From: JAKVAV01 sp047632755
GTDB taxonomy: Bacteria > Bacteroidota > Bacteroidia > Flavobacteriales_D > Cryomorphaceae
Reading direction: 5' to 3'
NCBI GenBank assembly: GCA_047632755.1
Contig: JBLIDT010000009.1
Span: 1-64,000, forward strand
DNA length: 64,000 nucleotides
Shown: in pieces, positions 42,037-51,848 of the stretch
Layout of the letters: every line of letters starts with the position of its first letter
Position numbering within the stretch: position 1 is the stretch's first letter
Notes under the pieces: generated by a model
The model's database searches: none
What the model saw: the letters and a program-made list of their open reading frames with translations, nothing else
What the model was told of the DNA's origin: nothing
Position numbers and translations under genes: made by a program

Positions 42037-44928
42037 CTATTGATCAAGAAATTCAACTTCGCTCTCTTCATAATTCGACAAAGGCGGGCAAGAGCACATT
42101 AGGTTTCTATCCCCCAAAGCATTGTCTACTCTTCCGACAGGTGCCCAAAACTTCGCATTCCTTAAGTAACCCAGCGGGTAGGCCGCTTTTTCGCGAGAGT
42201 AGGCGTGTTCCCATTTATCGGCAGTAACTTCCAATGCCGTGTGCGGTGCATTCTTTAGTACGTTATCGTCTTTGGGATAAATTTCCTTTTCGATCTCTTC
42301 AATCTCTTTTCTGATTTGAAGCATCGCATCGCAAAAACGATCCAATTCGCCTTTGGATTCACTCTCGGTGGGCTCAATCATCAAGGTTCCAGCTACTGGC
42401 CAAGAGACCGTTGGAGCATGGAACCCAAAATCAATTAAGCGTTTTGCGATATCAGCTACTTCCACATTGGCCATGGCTTTAAATGGACGGCAGTCTACCA
42501 CCATTTCGTGCGCCACTGTATCGTTCTTTCCCTTATAAAGAATGTTGTATGAGCCGCTCAATCTAGCTTTGATATAATTGGCATTGAGTATCGCGTATTT
42601 GGAGGCATCCGTTACCCCATCTCTTCCCAGCATCTTTATGTATCCATAAGAGATCAAAAGAATCAATGCACTTCCGAAAGGAGCTGCTGAAACAGCGCTG
42701 ATGTTGCTGCTTCCTCCCGTTTCGCCTGCCGAGTGTCCTGGTAGAAATGGTACCAAATGAGAGGCAACGCAGATTGGTCCCATTCCTGGACCACCACCAC
42801 CGTGAGGAATGGCGAAAGTTTTGTGAAGATTGAGGTGGCATACGTCTGCACCAATAATTCCAGGATTTGTTAATCCTACCTGAGCGTTCATATTGGCGCC
42901 GTCCATATAAACCTGACCGCCATTCTCGTGAATGATTTGATTGATTTCCACGACGCCTTCTTCAAATACACCATGGGTAGATGGGTAGGTAATCATCAAT
43001 GCTGAAAGGTTCTCTGTATTTGCCTCCGCCTTTTGACGCAAGTCTTCCACATCAATATTTCCTTGATCGTCGCACTTGATCACCACTACCTTCATTCCAG
43101 CCATCACTGCACTTGCTGGGTTTGTGCCGTGGGCGCTTTCTGGAATCAGGGCTATGTTTCTATGGTATTCTCCTCGGCTGTGGTGGTAATTTCTGATTAC
43201 CATCAAACCAGAGTACTCTCCTTGTGCGCCGCTGTTTGGCTGAAGTGACACACCTGAAAAACCTGTTATTTCACAAAGCTGACGCTTCAGCTCTTCAAAC
43301 ATTTCACGGTAACCCGAAGTCTGGGTAGAAGGTGCAAATGGATGAATATTTGCCCACTCAGGCCAAGTGATTGGCATCAGCTCGCTTGCTGCATTGAGCT
43401 TCATCGTGCACGAACCTAAAGCGATCATGCTGTGGGTTAGTGAAAGGTCTTTGTTTTCAAGTCTTTTGATGTAACGCATCAACTCCGTTTCGCTGTGGTA
43501 CATGTTGAACACAGGATGTTCTAAAAAAGCACTTTCCCGGCTGAAGAATTCTTGAATGGGAGACTCTGCCGTAGCGGGAATATCATTTGGTTCAAGTCCT
43601 GATACTTCCAGGAATACCTCGTAGATATCTTGAAAGTCGTGGCGAGAAATGGTCTCGTCCATACTGATTCCTATGTGGTTCGAGTTGAAAAAGCGAAGGT
43701 TTATTTCCTTTTCATTCGCTATTTCTTCAATCCTCACTTTGGTCACTCCTTTAGGCAATTCGATAAATAAGGTATCGAAGTAGACCTTGTTTAAGACAGT
43801 AAACCCTAGATTTCCCAGTCCTGCTGCTAGTCGTGTAGTCTTGAGGTGAATGTTTTCTGCGATGGTTTTTAATCCTACAGGTCCGTGGTATACGGCATAC
43901 ATGGAAGCCATAACTGCCAGCAGCGCTTGTGCGGTGCAAATGTTTGAAGTGGCTTTGTCTCTTCTGATGTGCTGCTCCCTGGTCTGCAATGCCAGCCTAA
44001 AAGCTGGTTGACCATGGCTATCTTCAGAAACACCAATTATTCTACCTGGGATGTGTCTTTTGAACTCTTCTTTCGTTGCAAAGAATGCCGCATGAGGCCC
44101 ACCGAATCCCATTGGGACGCCAAAACGTTGTGTGTTTCCCACTACCACGTCAGCTCCCCACTCACCTGGAGGTGTTAAAAGAGTTAAGCTCATTAAATCT
44201 GAAGCTACGGCTACTTTGGCGCCTGCCTCATGTGCTTCATCGACGAATTCGCGGTAGTCATCTACACTTCCAATTCCATCAGGGTACTGAAGAAGAATAC
44301 CAAAGAAGGAATCTGTTATATTGAAATCTTCATGATTTCCAATGATCAAATCAATGTCGAGCGGTACGGCTCTGGTTTTGAGTACGTCAATGGTTTGCGG
44401 AAAGCATTTTTCAGAAACGAAAAAACGATTTGCTCCTGCCTTAACAGCCTGTCTTTGACGTGTGGAGAAGAACATGCTCATTGCTTCAGCAGCAGCGGTG
44501 GCTTCATCCAAAAGTGAGGCATTGGCGATTTCCATCGAGGTAAGATCCATCACCATGGTTTGGAAATTGATCAAAGCCTCTAGCCTCCCTTGTGCTATTT
44601 CACTTTGGTAAGGAGTATAGGCGGTATACCAACCTGGATTTTCCAAAACATTTCTCTGGATTGCAGGCGGGACGATAGTATTGTAGTACCCCATCCCGAT
44701 GTAGCTGCGAAAAACATCATTCTTTTTAGCCAACACTTCCAATTCTCTCAAATACCAGTGTTCGCTTCGAGAGGACGGTAGATTTAGTGGTGCCTTCAAA
44801 CGAATCTCTGAGGGAACCGTTTTGTCAATCAGCTCATCCAATGAATCATAACCGATGGTGGCCATCATCTCTTTAACTTGAGCATCTCTTGGGCCAATGT
44901 GTCTTTTTGGGAAATTTCGTAAAGGCAT
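42037..44928 (-). CDS. gcvP: Glycine dehydrogenase (aminomethyl-transferring), glycine cleavage P-protein
   Basis: PLP enzyme that decarboxylates glycine and passes the aminomethyl group to the H-protein. 963 residues: the single-chain form with N- and C-terminal halves fused. N-terminus has the typical FPKRHIGPRDAQVKEMMATIGY; the PLP-binding lysine lies in CHLNLHKTFAIPHGGGGPG near residue 702. The glycine-rich and SAHGTNPASAVMAGM segments are intact. gcvT and gcvH are not in this window, so the system is dispersed in this genome. Confidence 0.98.
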   Translation of the reverse strand: MPLRNFPKRHIGPRDAQVKEMMATIGYDSLDELIDKTVPSEIRLKAPLNLPSSRSEHWYLRELEVLAKKNDVFRSYIGMGYYNTIVPPAIQRNVLENPGWYTAYTPYQSEIAQGRLEALINFQTMVMDLTSMEIANASLLDEATAAAEAMSMFFSTRQRQAVKAGANRFFVSEKCFPQTIDVLKTRAVPLDIDLIIGNHEDFNITDSFFGILLQYPDGIGSVDDYREFVDEAHEAGAKVAVASDLMSLTLLTPPGEWGADVVVGNTQRFGVPMGFGGPHAAFFATKEEFKRHIPGRIIGVSEDSHGQPAFRLALQTREQHIRRDKATSNICTAQALLAVMASMYAVYHGPVGLKTIAENIHLKTTRLAAGLGNLGFTVLNKVYFDTLFIELPKGVTKVRIEEIANEKEINLRFFNSNHIGISMDETISRHDFQDIYEVFLEVSGLEPNDIPATAESPIQEFFSRESAFLEHPVFNMYHSETELMRYIKRLENKDLSLTHSMIALGSCTMKLNAASELMPITWPEWANIHPFAPSTQTSGYREMFEELKRQLCEITGFSGVSLQPNSGAQGEYSGLMVIRNYHHSRGEYHRNIALIPESAHGTNPASAVMAGMKVVVIKCDDQGNIDVEDLRQKAEANTENLSALMITYPSTHGVFEEGVVEINQIIHENGGQVYMDGANMNAQVGLTNPGIIGADVCHLNLHKTFAIPHGGGGPGMGPICVASHLVPFLPGHSAGETGGSSNISAVSAAPFGSALILLISYGYIKMLGRDGVTDASKYAILNANYIKARLSGSYNILYKGKNDTVAHEMVVDCRPFKAMANVEVADIAKRLIDFGFHAPTVSWPVAGTLMIEPTESESKGELDRFCDAMLQIRKEIEEIEKEIYPKDDNVLKNAPHTALEVTADKWEHAYSREKAAYPLGYLRNAKFWAPVGRVDNALGDRNLMCSCPPLSNYEESEVEFLDQ

Positions 44929-45033
44929 TTTCAGTAGGGTTTTTGGTAATTTCAGCGTGTAAATATAGTATGAATTGACTCAGAACGGTTTTGGTACCTT
45001 CGCGGTTTAAATCTTCTGGTAATTTTTTTGTTT

Positions 45034-45780
45034 ATGTTTTTCAGTAGTCTGGAACACAGCTTTTTGAGGCTGATATTTGTTATGGTTGGATGCGTCGGAT
45101 TCTCCTCCATCCACGCCCAAGAAAAAGGCGAATTGCTTCTCATGAATGGCAAGTTGATTGAAGTTGAAAATTTAAACGATACTTCTTTCACAAATCTTCA
45201 GTATCGCCTAGACAAAAACCAATTCAAAAGGAAGCAAATTGATTTGCGTTCAGCGCGAAAACAGAATGAAAGTGAGAGGATAGGTTTCCAATCGCAGAAG
45301 GGATTGGAAGTTCCCATCGTGCTCCGAGATGGAGCAATGGATAGAGATGCTGTGTTTTCTTTCCAGCCCACGGCAGGCGAAGAAAGGGTGTACTATTTCT
45401 ACGATGAGCCTTTGGGCAATGTCGCTTCGGTAGAAGAAATGCGCGCTTTCGTCGTAGGAGAGCGTGATGCTCGTTTTGGCCTTACCGGAAATGCATGGCT
45501 CTATGGTGGGATGGCTGTCGGATTAATGACCGGATATGCCGCTAGAGGAAGTGTTTTGGCATTGGCCGTTCCTCCTTTAGTGGCCTTAACGGCGCGAATT
45601 CCTGTGGTGAGGATCAAAGAAAAAAATATTCAGGATCTCAGTTATAAGTTTAACGAGGACTATGCCGCAGGTTATGAAACCTATGCGCGTAGCAAATACG
45701 CTAGAAAAGCTTTACTGGGTAGCGCCATAGGTACCGCAATTGGCCTCCTCACTTATGCCATTGTAGACAACAATCTTTGA
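45034..45780 (+). CDS. Secreted or envelope protein of unknown function
   Basis: 248 residues from ATG 45034 (a TTG two codons earlier is less likely). N-terminal signal peptide (FLRLIFVMVGCVGFSSIHAQ), a polar region of about 90 residues beginning GELLLMNGKLIEVENLNDTS, then two hydrophobic stretches (AWLYGGMAVGLMTGYAARGS and LALAVPPLVALTARIPVVR) and another at the C-terminus (GSAIGTAIGLLTYAIVD). I do not recognise a family. The next gene begins two bases after its stop. Confidence 0.65.
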   Translation: MFFSSLEHSFLRLIFVMVGCVGFSSIHAQEKGELLLMNGKLIEVENLNDTSFTNLQYRLDKNQFKRKQIDLRSARKQNESERIGFQSQKGLEVPIVLRDGAMDRDAVFSFQPTAGEERVYYFYDEPLGNVASVEEMRAFVVGERDARFGLTGNAWLYGGMAVGLMTGYAARGSVLALAVPPLVALTARIPVVRIKEKNIQDLSYKFNEDYAAGYETYARSKYARKALLGSAIGTAIGLLTYAIVDNNL

Positions 45781-45781
45781 T

Positions 45782-46603
45782 TTGAAAAACGCCTTGCTCG
45801 GTCCACTAAGGTTTTTAGGGAACACCAATCTCTTCATTTCACTAGGTTCTCTTTCCTCTGTTTTGGGCGCTGCTGCTTTCATCGGCGCAGAGCTCGACTA
45901 TTCTCTGGCCTGTTTCGCTTTTTTCGCAGCTCTCTTCACGTATAATTTTCAAAGACGAATAGGAGACTTAACGCAAGATCAATCTTATTCGAAAACGGGC
46001 TCGACGATGATGATCTTCGGAATCATTGGAATGGGTTATTTTGTTTTTAAGTTGGCCAATTATCAATTGGTCCTTATGGGTTTTGCTGGTTTTATTTCAA
46101 TGGCTTATGCCTACCCATTTATTCCATCTGCTCGCGGAAAGATTAGTCTGAGGCTGGTGCCTGGAATGAAATTGTGGACCATCGTTCTTGTTTGGACCCT
46201 GTCGTGCGTTATTCTCCCCATCCTTGGATCAGAAATAGATACGAGAGTGTTGGTGCTCTTTATCCTCCAGCAAGCGCTATTTGTGACCGCCCTGACCATC
46301 CCTTTTGATATACGAGATCTGCCAGTCGATTGGCCCGAACAGAGAACCATACCGCAAGTATTTGGCGTAAGCAAGGCGCGCAACCTTGCCCTTGTCTTTC
46401 TCTTATTTTCCGCTGTTGCAAGCCTCTCTTTATTTCTTTTGAAAGAAATTGAGCTTAACCTCATCCTGATCCATATGGGTGTTCTTCTCCTTTCTGGGGG
46501 GCTTATTTCCAAAGTAAAGTCCAAGCGCGGCGAACTTTATTTTTCGATTGGGATAGATGGCATGCTGATCCTTCAAGGAGTTGGATTTTTCTTAGCCAGA
46601 TAA
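45782..46603 (+). CDS. UbiA-like prenyltransferase family membrane protein
   Basis: 273 residues, seven to nine hydrophobic helices, starting at TTG 45782. The segment PFDIRDLPVDWPEQRTIPQV matches the second Asp-rich motif (DxRDxxxD) of UbiA-family enzymes, followed by a VFGVSKARNLALVFL helix as in that family. The first motif is degenerate: NFQRRIGDLTQD in place of NDxxDxxxD. It could be a true prenyltransferase with altered site or a non-catalytic relative; Bacteroidota have many such proteins of unknown substrate. Probably cotranscribed with the preceding secreted-protein gene. Confidence 0.65.
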   Translation: MKNALLGPLRFLGNTNLFISLGSLSSVLGAAAFIGAELDYSLACFAFFAALFTYNFQRRIGDLTQDQSYSKTGSTMMIFGIIGMGYFVFKLANYQLVLMGFAGFISMAYAYPFIPSARGKISLRLVPGMKLWTIVLVWTLSCVILPILGSEIDTRVLVLFILQQALFVTALTIPFDIRDLPVDWPEQRTIPQVFGVSKARNLALVFLLFSAVASLSLFLLKEIELNLILIHMGVLLLSGGLISKVKSKRGELYFSIGIDGMLILQGVGFFLAR

Positions 46604-46627
46604 AATTTGCCCATTTAGCCAAGTATT

Positions 46628-46767
46628 TGAGCTAACGAGTTCGTTAGCAAGTTGCCAAGCCAAGGCGAAGTCATGGGCGCACGTATTTTTAATAAATCAG
46701 GGAATCTGCCTCGGGCGGATGACTGATTTTAAAACAAGTGGAACGCAGATCAAGCCGCAGGCATGAC
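46628..46767 (+). repeat. Intergenic repeat, copy B (best-preserved)
   Basis: About 140 bases between a UbiA-like gene and hemL. It has two inverted repeats: GCTAACGA-GT-TCGTTAGC at 46631-46648, and a long nested hairpin with AAATCAG (46694-46700) pairing CTGATTT (46723-46729) and ATCTGCC (46704-46710) pairing GGCGGAT (46714-46720) around a TCG loop. Related sequences lie at 16500, 25862, 29039 and 50803. Confidence 0.8.
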
Positions 46768-46775
46768 AATGGACG

Positions 46776-48077
46776 TTATGGACGGGCACTAAATATGGCG
46801 TCTAAGGCTTCCTTCATTGCCGCGGCTCCTTTCTCAAGGTCTTCTTGGCTATGCGCTCTGGAAACAAACCCTACCTCAAAACCAGATGGCCCTATGTACA
46901 CACCACGCTCAAGTAACTCTCCATGAAAGGCTTTGAAGTAGCTCATTTCTGATTTTTCTACTTCTTCACTTGAGGCTATTTCTTCCTCATTGGTAAAGGC
47001 CACCCAGAAAATCGAACCGATATGGAAAATCTTGAAAGGGTAGTTTTTTGAAGCAGAAAATTGATTGACATCCTGAGCAAAGGAGGTCGTTTTTTCTTCT
47101 AGTTTTTTATAAAAATCGGGTTCTAGACAAGCTTGAATTTGTGCTTTTCCTGCCGCCATCGCTACAGGGTTTCCGCTCAAAGTTCCAGCTTGGTAAACAG
47201 GACCATCTGGAGCAACGCAGCTCATTATCTTGTCCGAGGCACCGTAAGCTCCTACGGGCAGACCACCGCCTATTATTTTTCCGAAAGCAATCAAGTCTGG
47301 CTGTATATCGTAAAGCCCAGCCGCTCCTTCAAATCCCACTCGGAACCCCGATATCACTTCGTCGAAAAACAAGGGAATATCCTCTCGATCGCAAACATCG
47401 CGCAAGAATTGCAAGAAGTCCTTGCCTTGAATCAACAGTCCGTTATTCGCAGGGATTGGCTCTATAGCGATGCAAGCTATGTCGCCCCTAAATTTTATTA
47501 CTGCCTCCTCAATCGCTTCTTTATTGTGAAGAGGTAAAACGATGGTTTCTTTGGTGTAAGCCTCAGGAATTCCGGCGGAAGTAGACGTTCCGAGAGTGGC
47601 CAATCCACTTCCTGCTTTTACTAAAAGGGCATCGACATGACCGTGGTAGCAACCTTCGAATTTTATGATCTTGTTGCGCCCCGTGTATCCGCGTGCCAGT
47701 CTGATCGCAGACATGGCGGCCTCTGTTCCCGAATTAACAAAACGGATTTTTTCGATGTAGCGGTGGTTGCTGATGATCAATTCGGCCAATTCGTTTTCGA
47801 GGCGTGTCGGTGCTCCAAAAGAAGTCCCATGTTTTACCGTTTCCGAAACAGCGTTTATGACTTCATCGGGGGCATGTCCGAGAATCAAGGGTCCGTAGGA
47901 GCAACAAAAGTCTAAGAACACATTTCCATCGGCGTCAGTAATTTTACTTCCCTTAGCGCTTTCGATAAAAAGTGGATTTCCTCCAACGGCTTTAAAGGCT
48001 CTCACAGGGCTATTTACTCCTCCTGGAAATAGTGTTTTTGCTTTCTTAAATAATTTAGCGGATTCTTCCCTTTGCAT
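46776..48077 (-). CDS. hemL: Glutamate-1-semialdehyde 2,1-aminomutase
   Basis: PLP enzyme making 5-aminolevulinate for heme by the C5 route. 433 residues from ATG 48077 (MQREESAKLFKKAKTLFPGG), the usual HemL start; a frame extending to 48152 adds 25 residues overlapping the kynU start and is rejected. Signatures: GGVNSPVRAFKAVGGNPLFI, NSGTEAAMSAIRLARGYTGR, FDEVISGFR, and the PLP lysine in IAFGKIIGGGLPVGAYG. A -7-like box (TAAATTTG, minus strand) lies at 48129-48136. Confidence 0.97.
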   Translation of the reverse strand: MQREESAKLFKKAKTLFPGGVNSPVRAFKAVGGNPLFIESAKGSKITDADGNVFLDFCCSYGPLILGHAPDEVINAVSETVKHGTSFGAPTRLENELAELIISNHRYIEKIRFVNSGTEAAMSAIRLARGYTGRNKIIKFEGCYHGHVDALLVKAGSGLATLGTSTSAGIPEAYTKETIVLPLHNKEAIEEAVIKFRGDIACIAIEPIPANNGLLIQGKDFLQFLRDVCDREDIPLFFDEVISGFRVGFEGAAGLYDIQPDLIAFGKIIGGGLPVGAYGASDKIMSCVAPDGPVYQAGTLSGNPVAMAAGKAQIQACLEPDFYKKLEEKTTSFAQDVNQFSASKNYPFKIFHIGSIFWVAFTNEEEIASSEEVEKSEMSYFKAFHGELLERGVYIGPSGFEVGFVSRAHSQEDLEKGAAAMKEALDAIFSARP

Positions 48078-48150
48078 ATCAGTTACTCTCTTTTCTTGGT
48101 CGGTTTGTCGAATGACCTTAATTTGCAGCAAATTTAATGCTTCACGCGAC

Positions 48151-49431
48151 ATGAAATATCTTCAGGAAAAAGCGCGAAAACTTGATGCCGATGATGAGTT
48201 GGCATCCTTTCGCGACGCCTTCCACATACCAAAACACCATTCGGGTAATACTGTTTACTTCACAGGAAACAGTTTGGGCCTTCAGCCAAAAAAGGCAAAA
48301 GAAATACTAATCGAAGAGCTCGATGACTGGGCGGAATTTGGGGTTGAAGGGCATTTCGAAGCACGAAGGCCTTGGGTGAACTACCACGAGCAGCTGATGA
48401 AGCCCGCAGCTGACTTGGTTGGCGCAAAGCCGCACGAAGTGGTGCATATGAACGGTCTTACCGTAAATCTTCACCTGTTGATGGTGAGCTTTTATAGACC
48501 TTCTGGTAAGCGGTACAAGATTATCTGCGAGGCCAAAGCCTTTCCCAGTGACCAATATGCGCTGGAATCTCAAGTGAAATTTCATGGCTATCAACCCGAT
48601 GATGCCATCATCGAAGTGGAACCCAGAGAAGGCGAACACATTATCCGAGAAGAAGATATTATCTCTGCCATTGAAGAAAATTCCGACGAACTTGCTTTGG
48701 TATTCTGGGGCGGCGTGAATTATTACACCGGTCAGTATTTCGACTTGAAATCGATTGCAGAAGCGGGTCACAAAGCAGGTGCCGTAGTTGGTTACGATTT
48801 GGCTCATGCCGCTGGAAATGTTCCTATGAAATTGCACGATTGGAATGTGGACTTCGCCGCGTGGTGCACCTATAAGTATCTCAACTCTGGTCCAGGTTCC
48901 GTGTCGGGAATATTCATTCACGAAAAACATGCAAACAATTTTGACCTACCGCGATTTGCGGGCTGGTGGGGCCACGATAAGGATGCTCGATTTAAAATGG
49001 ACAAAGGCTTTAAACCCATTTCGGGCGCAGAAGGATGGCAATTGAGCAATGCGCCGATCTTCGTCATGGCTCCGCATTTGGCTTCACTGGAGTTGTTTCA
49101 TCAAGCGGGATTTGACCGAATGCGTAAAAAAAGCATAGCTCTAACGGCATTCCTTCAGGAGGTCATTGAGGCTGTAGCTAACGAGCACGGCGCTCACATT
49201 GAGATTATTACGCCTTCCGATCCGAGCCGAAGAGGTTGTCAGTTGAGTCTCTTGGCCCACGGTCGTGGAAAAGAACTTTTCAACTTTTTGCAGGATCACG
49301 GTGTTCTTGCTGATTGGAGGGAGCCAAACGTAATTCGAATTGCGCCAGTCCCACTTTACAATAGCTTTACCGATGCCTTGGAGTTTGGAAAAATTCTAAG
49401 CTCGGCTTACTCAAAAGAACACACAGCATGA
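48151..49431 (+). CDS. kynU: Kynureninase
   Basis: PLP enzyme that splits kynurenine or 3-hydroxykynurenine into (hydroxy)anthranilate and alanine. 426 residues from ATG 48151 (MKYLQEKARKLDADDELASF). Characteristic parts: YFTGNSLGLQPKKA, GGVNYYTGQYFDL, and the PLP lysine Lys242 in WCTYKYLNSGPGSVSG, then RFAGWWGHD. Its last codons overlap the kmo ATG (ATGA), so both are one operon. Divergent from hemL. In this phylum the pair usually serves NAD synthesis via quinolinate or tryptophan breakdown. Confidence 0.97.
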   Translation: MKYLQEKARKLDADDELASFRDAFHIPKHHSGNTVYFTGNSLGLQPKKAKEILIEELDDWAEFGVEGHFEARRPWVNYHEQLMKPAADLVGAKPHEVVHMNGLTVNLHLLMVSFYRPSGKRYKIICEAKAFPSDQYALESQVKFHGYQPDDAIIEVEPREGEHIIREEDIISAIEENSDELALVFWGGVNYYTGQYFDLKSIAEAGHKAGAVVGYDLAHAAGNVPMKLHDWNVDFAAWCTYKYLNSGPGSVSGIFIHEKHANNFDLPRFAGWWGHDKDARFKMDKGFKPISGAEGWQLSNAPIFVMAPHLASLELFHQAGFDRMRKKSIALTAFLQEVIEAVANEHGAHIEIITPSDPSRRGCQLSLLAHGRGKELFNFLQDHGVLADWREPNVIRIAPVPLYNSFTDALEFGKILSSAYSKEHTA

Positions 49432-50768
49432 AAACAGCATTGGTCATAGGTGGTGGTCTCGTAGGATCACTCCACGCAGCAAATCTTGCCCGTAGAGGCC
49501 TAAAAGTAAGAGTAATAGAGCGCCGCCCCGATTTACGAGGGGTTAAGCTTCAGGCAGGAAAGTCGATTAACCTTGCGTTAAGCACCCGTGGCTGGAAGGC
49601 TTTGGATATGATTGGCGTTTCTGACAAGGTGAGAGAAGTGGCCATACCGATGCACGGGAGAAGAATTCACGATCCTGAGGGAAATGTGAGTTTTCAGCCT
49701 TACGGCAAAGAAGGTCAGGCCATCTACTCAGTGTCTCGTGGCGAACTAAATTGCGTTTTGCTCGATGAGGCGGAATCATACGATGCTGTGGAAATGCGCT
49801 TTAATTGCAAGTGCACAGGTGTCGATTTCGAAAAAAGCATTGCCTATTTCCAAGATTACAAAACGGGAGAGGAGTTTGAAGAAAAAGCAGATCTGATCTT
49901 TGGAACGGATGGTGCCTTCTCGGCGGTGCGTGGGGATATGCAAAAAACTCAAAGATTCAATTACCAACAGGAATTTATTCCACATGGCTACCGTGAGCTT
50001 TTGCTGCCTGCAAAAGAGGATGGAAGTTACCTGATGGATAAAAACGCCTTGCACATTTGGCCACGAGGCGGCTATATGCTGATTGCACTCCCCAATCCCG
50101 ATGGTAGTTTTACGTGCACGCTCTTCATGCCTTATGAGGGAGAAAACTCGTTCAATAATCTGGACAGCGATGAGGCAATTGATACTTTCTTTAAGAAGAA
50201 ATTTCCCGATTTTTATGACATGATGCCCGATTTAGTTGGTGATTATAAAAGTCATCAGCTCTCCGATTTGGTGATCATTCGCTGCTACCCATGGGTAAAA
50301 GAAAATACGTGCCTCATGGGAGACTCGAGTCACGCCATTGTGCCGTTTTACGGGCAAGGAATGAATTCAGGTTTTGAAGATTGCTCGGTAATGAACGAGC
50401 TTTTCGATGAAAACCAGGAAGATTGGGATGCAACCCTCGATGCGTTTCAAAAGAAGCGCAAGCCCGACGCAGATGCCATTGCTGAGTTAGCTATGCGCAA
50501 TTATGTGGAAATGCGCGACTCTGTTGCCGATCCTAATTTCATTCTTCGGAAGAAAATTGAAGCCAACATTCATGAGCACCACGGCGAGAAATGGATACCG
50601 CTTTATTCTCAAGTCACTTTTAGCAATATTCGATACAGCGAAGCGCTGAAAGAAGGAAAGAGACACGACCGCATTATGGAGAAGGTGATGGATAAATCTG
50701 ATATTTCTTCTCAATGGGATTCGCCTGAAATTGAAAGGGAAGCCTTGGAGCTGGCAGGTATTAAATAG
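49428..50768 (+). CDS. kmo: Kynurenine 3-monooxygenase
   Basis: FAD-dependent aromatic hydroxylase converting kynurenine to 3-hydroxykynurenine. 446 residues. N-terminal Rossmann motif VIGGGLVGSLHAANLARRGL; the second FAD motif GDSSHAIVPFYGQGMNSGFE near residue 300; FGTDGAFSAVRGDM in between. C-terminal region has the long helices typical of KMO (NYVEMRDSVADPNFILRKKI). Overlaps kynU by four bases. Tryptophan dioxygenase and 3-hydroxyanthranilate dioxygenase are not in the window. Confidence 0.96.
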   Translation: MKTALVIGGGLVGSLHAANLARRGLKVRVIERRPDLRGVKLQAGKSINLALSTRGWKALDMIGVSDKVREVAIPMHGRRIHDPEGNVSFQPYGKEGQAIYSVSRGELNCVLLDEAESYDAVEMRFNCKCTGVDFEKSIAYFQDYKTGEEFEEKADLIFGTDGAFSAVRGDMQKTQRFNYQQEFIPHGYRELLLPAKEDGSYLMDKNALHIWPRGGYMLIALPNPDGSFTCTLFMPYEGENSFNNLDSDEAIDTFFKKKFPDFYDMMPDLVGDYKSHQLSDLVIIRCYPWVKENTCLMGDSSHAIVPFYGQGMNSGFEDCSVMNELFDENQEDWDATLDAFQKKRKPDADAIAELAMRNYVEMRDSVADPNFILRKKIEANIHEHHGEKWIPLYSQVTFSNIRYSEALKEGKRHDRIMEKVMDKSDISSQWDSPEIEREALELAGIK

Positions 50769-50802
50769 ATTCTGGAGAAGTAGCCAATAATCTGAATAAA
50801 AA

Positions 50803-50920
50803 AGGTGCACGAGCAAGTCCATTGATCAATTCTATGGCGTGGGCGCAGGTAGTTTTAGCAGTCAGGGAGTTGACTAGTTCCAAGGCCTGTATTTAAAATA
50901 GGAAGAACGCAGATATCAAA
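50803..50920 (+). repeat. Degenerate copy of the intergenic repeat family, copy C
   Basis: Shares GGGCGCAxGTA.TTTTA, TCAGGGA, ATTTAAAA and GAACGCAGAT blocks, in the same order, with copy B. The central hairpin is disrupted. The rest of the gap (50921-51002) has GTGAC and GTCAC segments about 20 bases apart and no gene. Confidence 0.5.
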
Positions 50921-51002
50921 ACTTATAGACGGTCTTTCAGTAACTTTCGTGACGCACGCTCCGTAAGGGTCACATCCCTTAAAGCGTAAAAAATTGCACC
51001 AA

Positions 51003-51836
51003 ATGTTAAGACTGTTTATAATACTCGTTTTCACCACTTTTCTGAGCGTTGATGGCTTTTGTCAAAACACGCACCTTCAGTATCATGGTGTTTTTCCTGC
51101 CCATGGAAATTTTGAGCGCAGAGGATGGATAGTAAGTCCAATGGTCACATACATGTTACCTCACTTAAAAAAATCTTCTCAGAGAATTTCCCTGCCAGGA
51201 GGTACCGCATACGATGTAGCGTACAATCCTTCAGGTCGTCTGGGTTTAGGTATGGAAATAGGACGCTTTCATGTCATTGATAACTCAAGGTTGATTTCGC
51301 ATGTGCAGCTTAATGTGGGAATAAAGGTCCTTCATGGAATTGAGAGATTCGAAGCGACACTAGACGAAGAAACCAACCCAGGAGGAACCGCTTTCATCAG
51401 CAATGAAGGGGTGTTTAGTCACGCATATACCACAATGAGTTTTGCGGCTACTAACATTCAGCAATTGAGCCGAAAAGGATTTTTGCAAAATTCGATAGGT
51501 ATAAATGGTGATTACCGCATCGCGTCGTCAGTCGCTTATGATAGAGGTGGTTTACCAATTGAATTGGCAGATCCAACGAGGTTTATTTTCCAAGCTCACT
51601 ACAGTTTGGGAATAGGTTTTAAACTGGCATCGAACATTTTAGTGGTGCCATCTGTGGAAACACCTATTCTAAATATCTATGAGTATGACGACTTGAAGTC
51701 GACACTCAATGTTTTCAATACCCGCTACAGGCCACTTATTTTTAGCATCCACGTATACGTTCTGGATAAAAAAGCGGACAGGAAATGTCTGAAAAAGAAA
51801 TCTGGGCGCAGATCAGTCGAACAGCTGTTTAAATAG
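51003..51836 (+). CDS. Secreted protein, probable outer-membrane beta-barrel
   Basis: 277 residues from ATG 51003 (MLRLFIILVFTTFLSVDGFC, a signal peptide); a TTG three codons upstream is less likely. The mature part alternates hydrophobic and polar residues in short strands ending in aromatic residues (RGWIVSPMVTYMLPHLK; LISHVQLNVGIKVLHGIERF; RFIFQAHYSLGIGFKLASNI), which suggests a small outer-membrane barrel. It ends with a basic, non-barrel tail (DKKADRKCLKKKSGRRS), unusual for a barrel. No family recognised. Confidence 0.6.
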   Translation: MLRLFIILVFTTFLSVDGFCQNTHLQYHGVFPAHGNFERRGWIVSPMVTYMLPHLKKSSQRISLPGGTAYDVAYNPSGRLGLGMEIGRFHVIDNSRLISHVQLNVGIKVLHGIERFEATLDEETNPGGTAFISNEGVFSHAYTTMSFAATNIQQLSRKGFLQNSIGINGDYRIASSVAYDRGGLPIELADPTRFIFQAHYSLGIGFKLASNILVVPSVETPILNIYEYDDLKSTLNVFNTRYRPLIFSIHVYVLDKKADRKCLKKKSGRRSVEQLFK

Positions 51837-51848
51837 AATAATCTTAGA

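Noticed and set aside
48078..48152. 25-residue extension of HemL
   Set aside because: Overlaps the kynU start and a -7 box; the ATG at 48077 begins the conserved HemL sequence.
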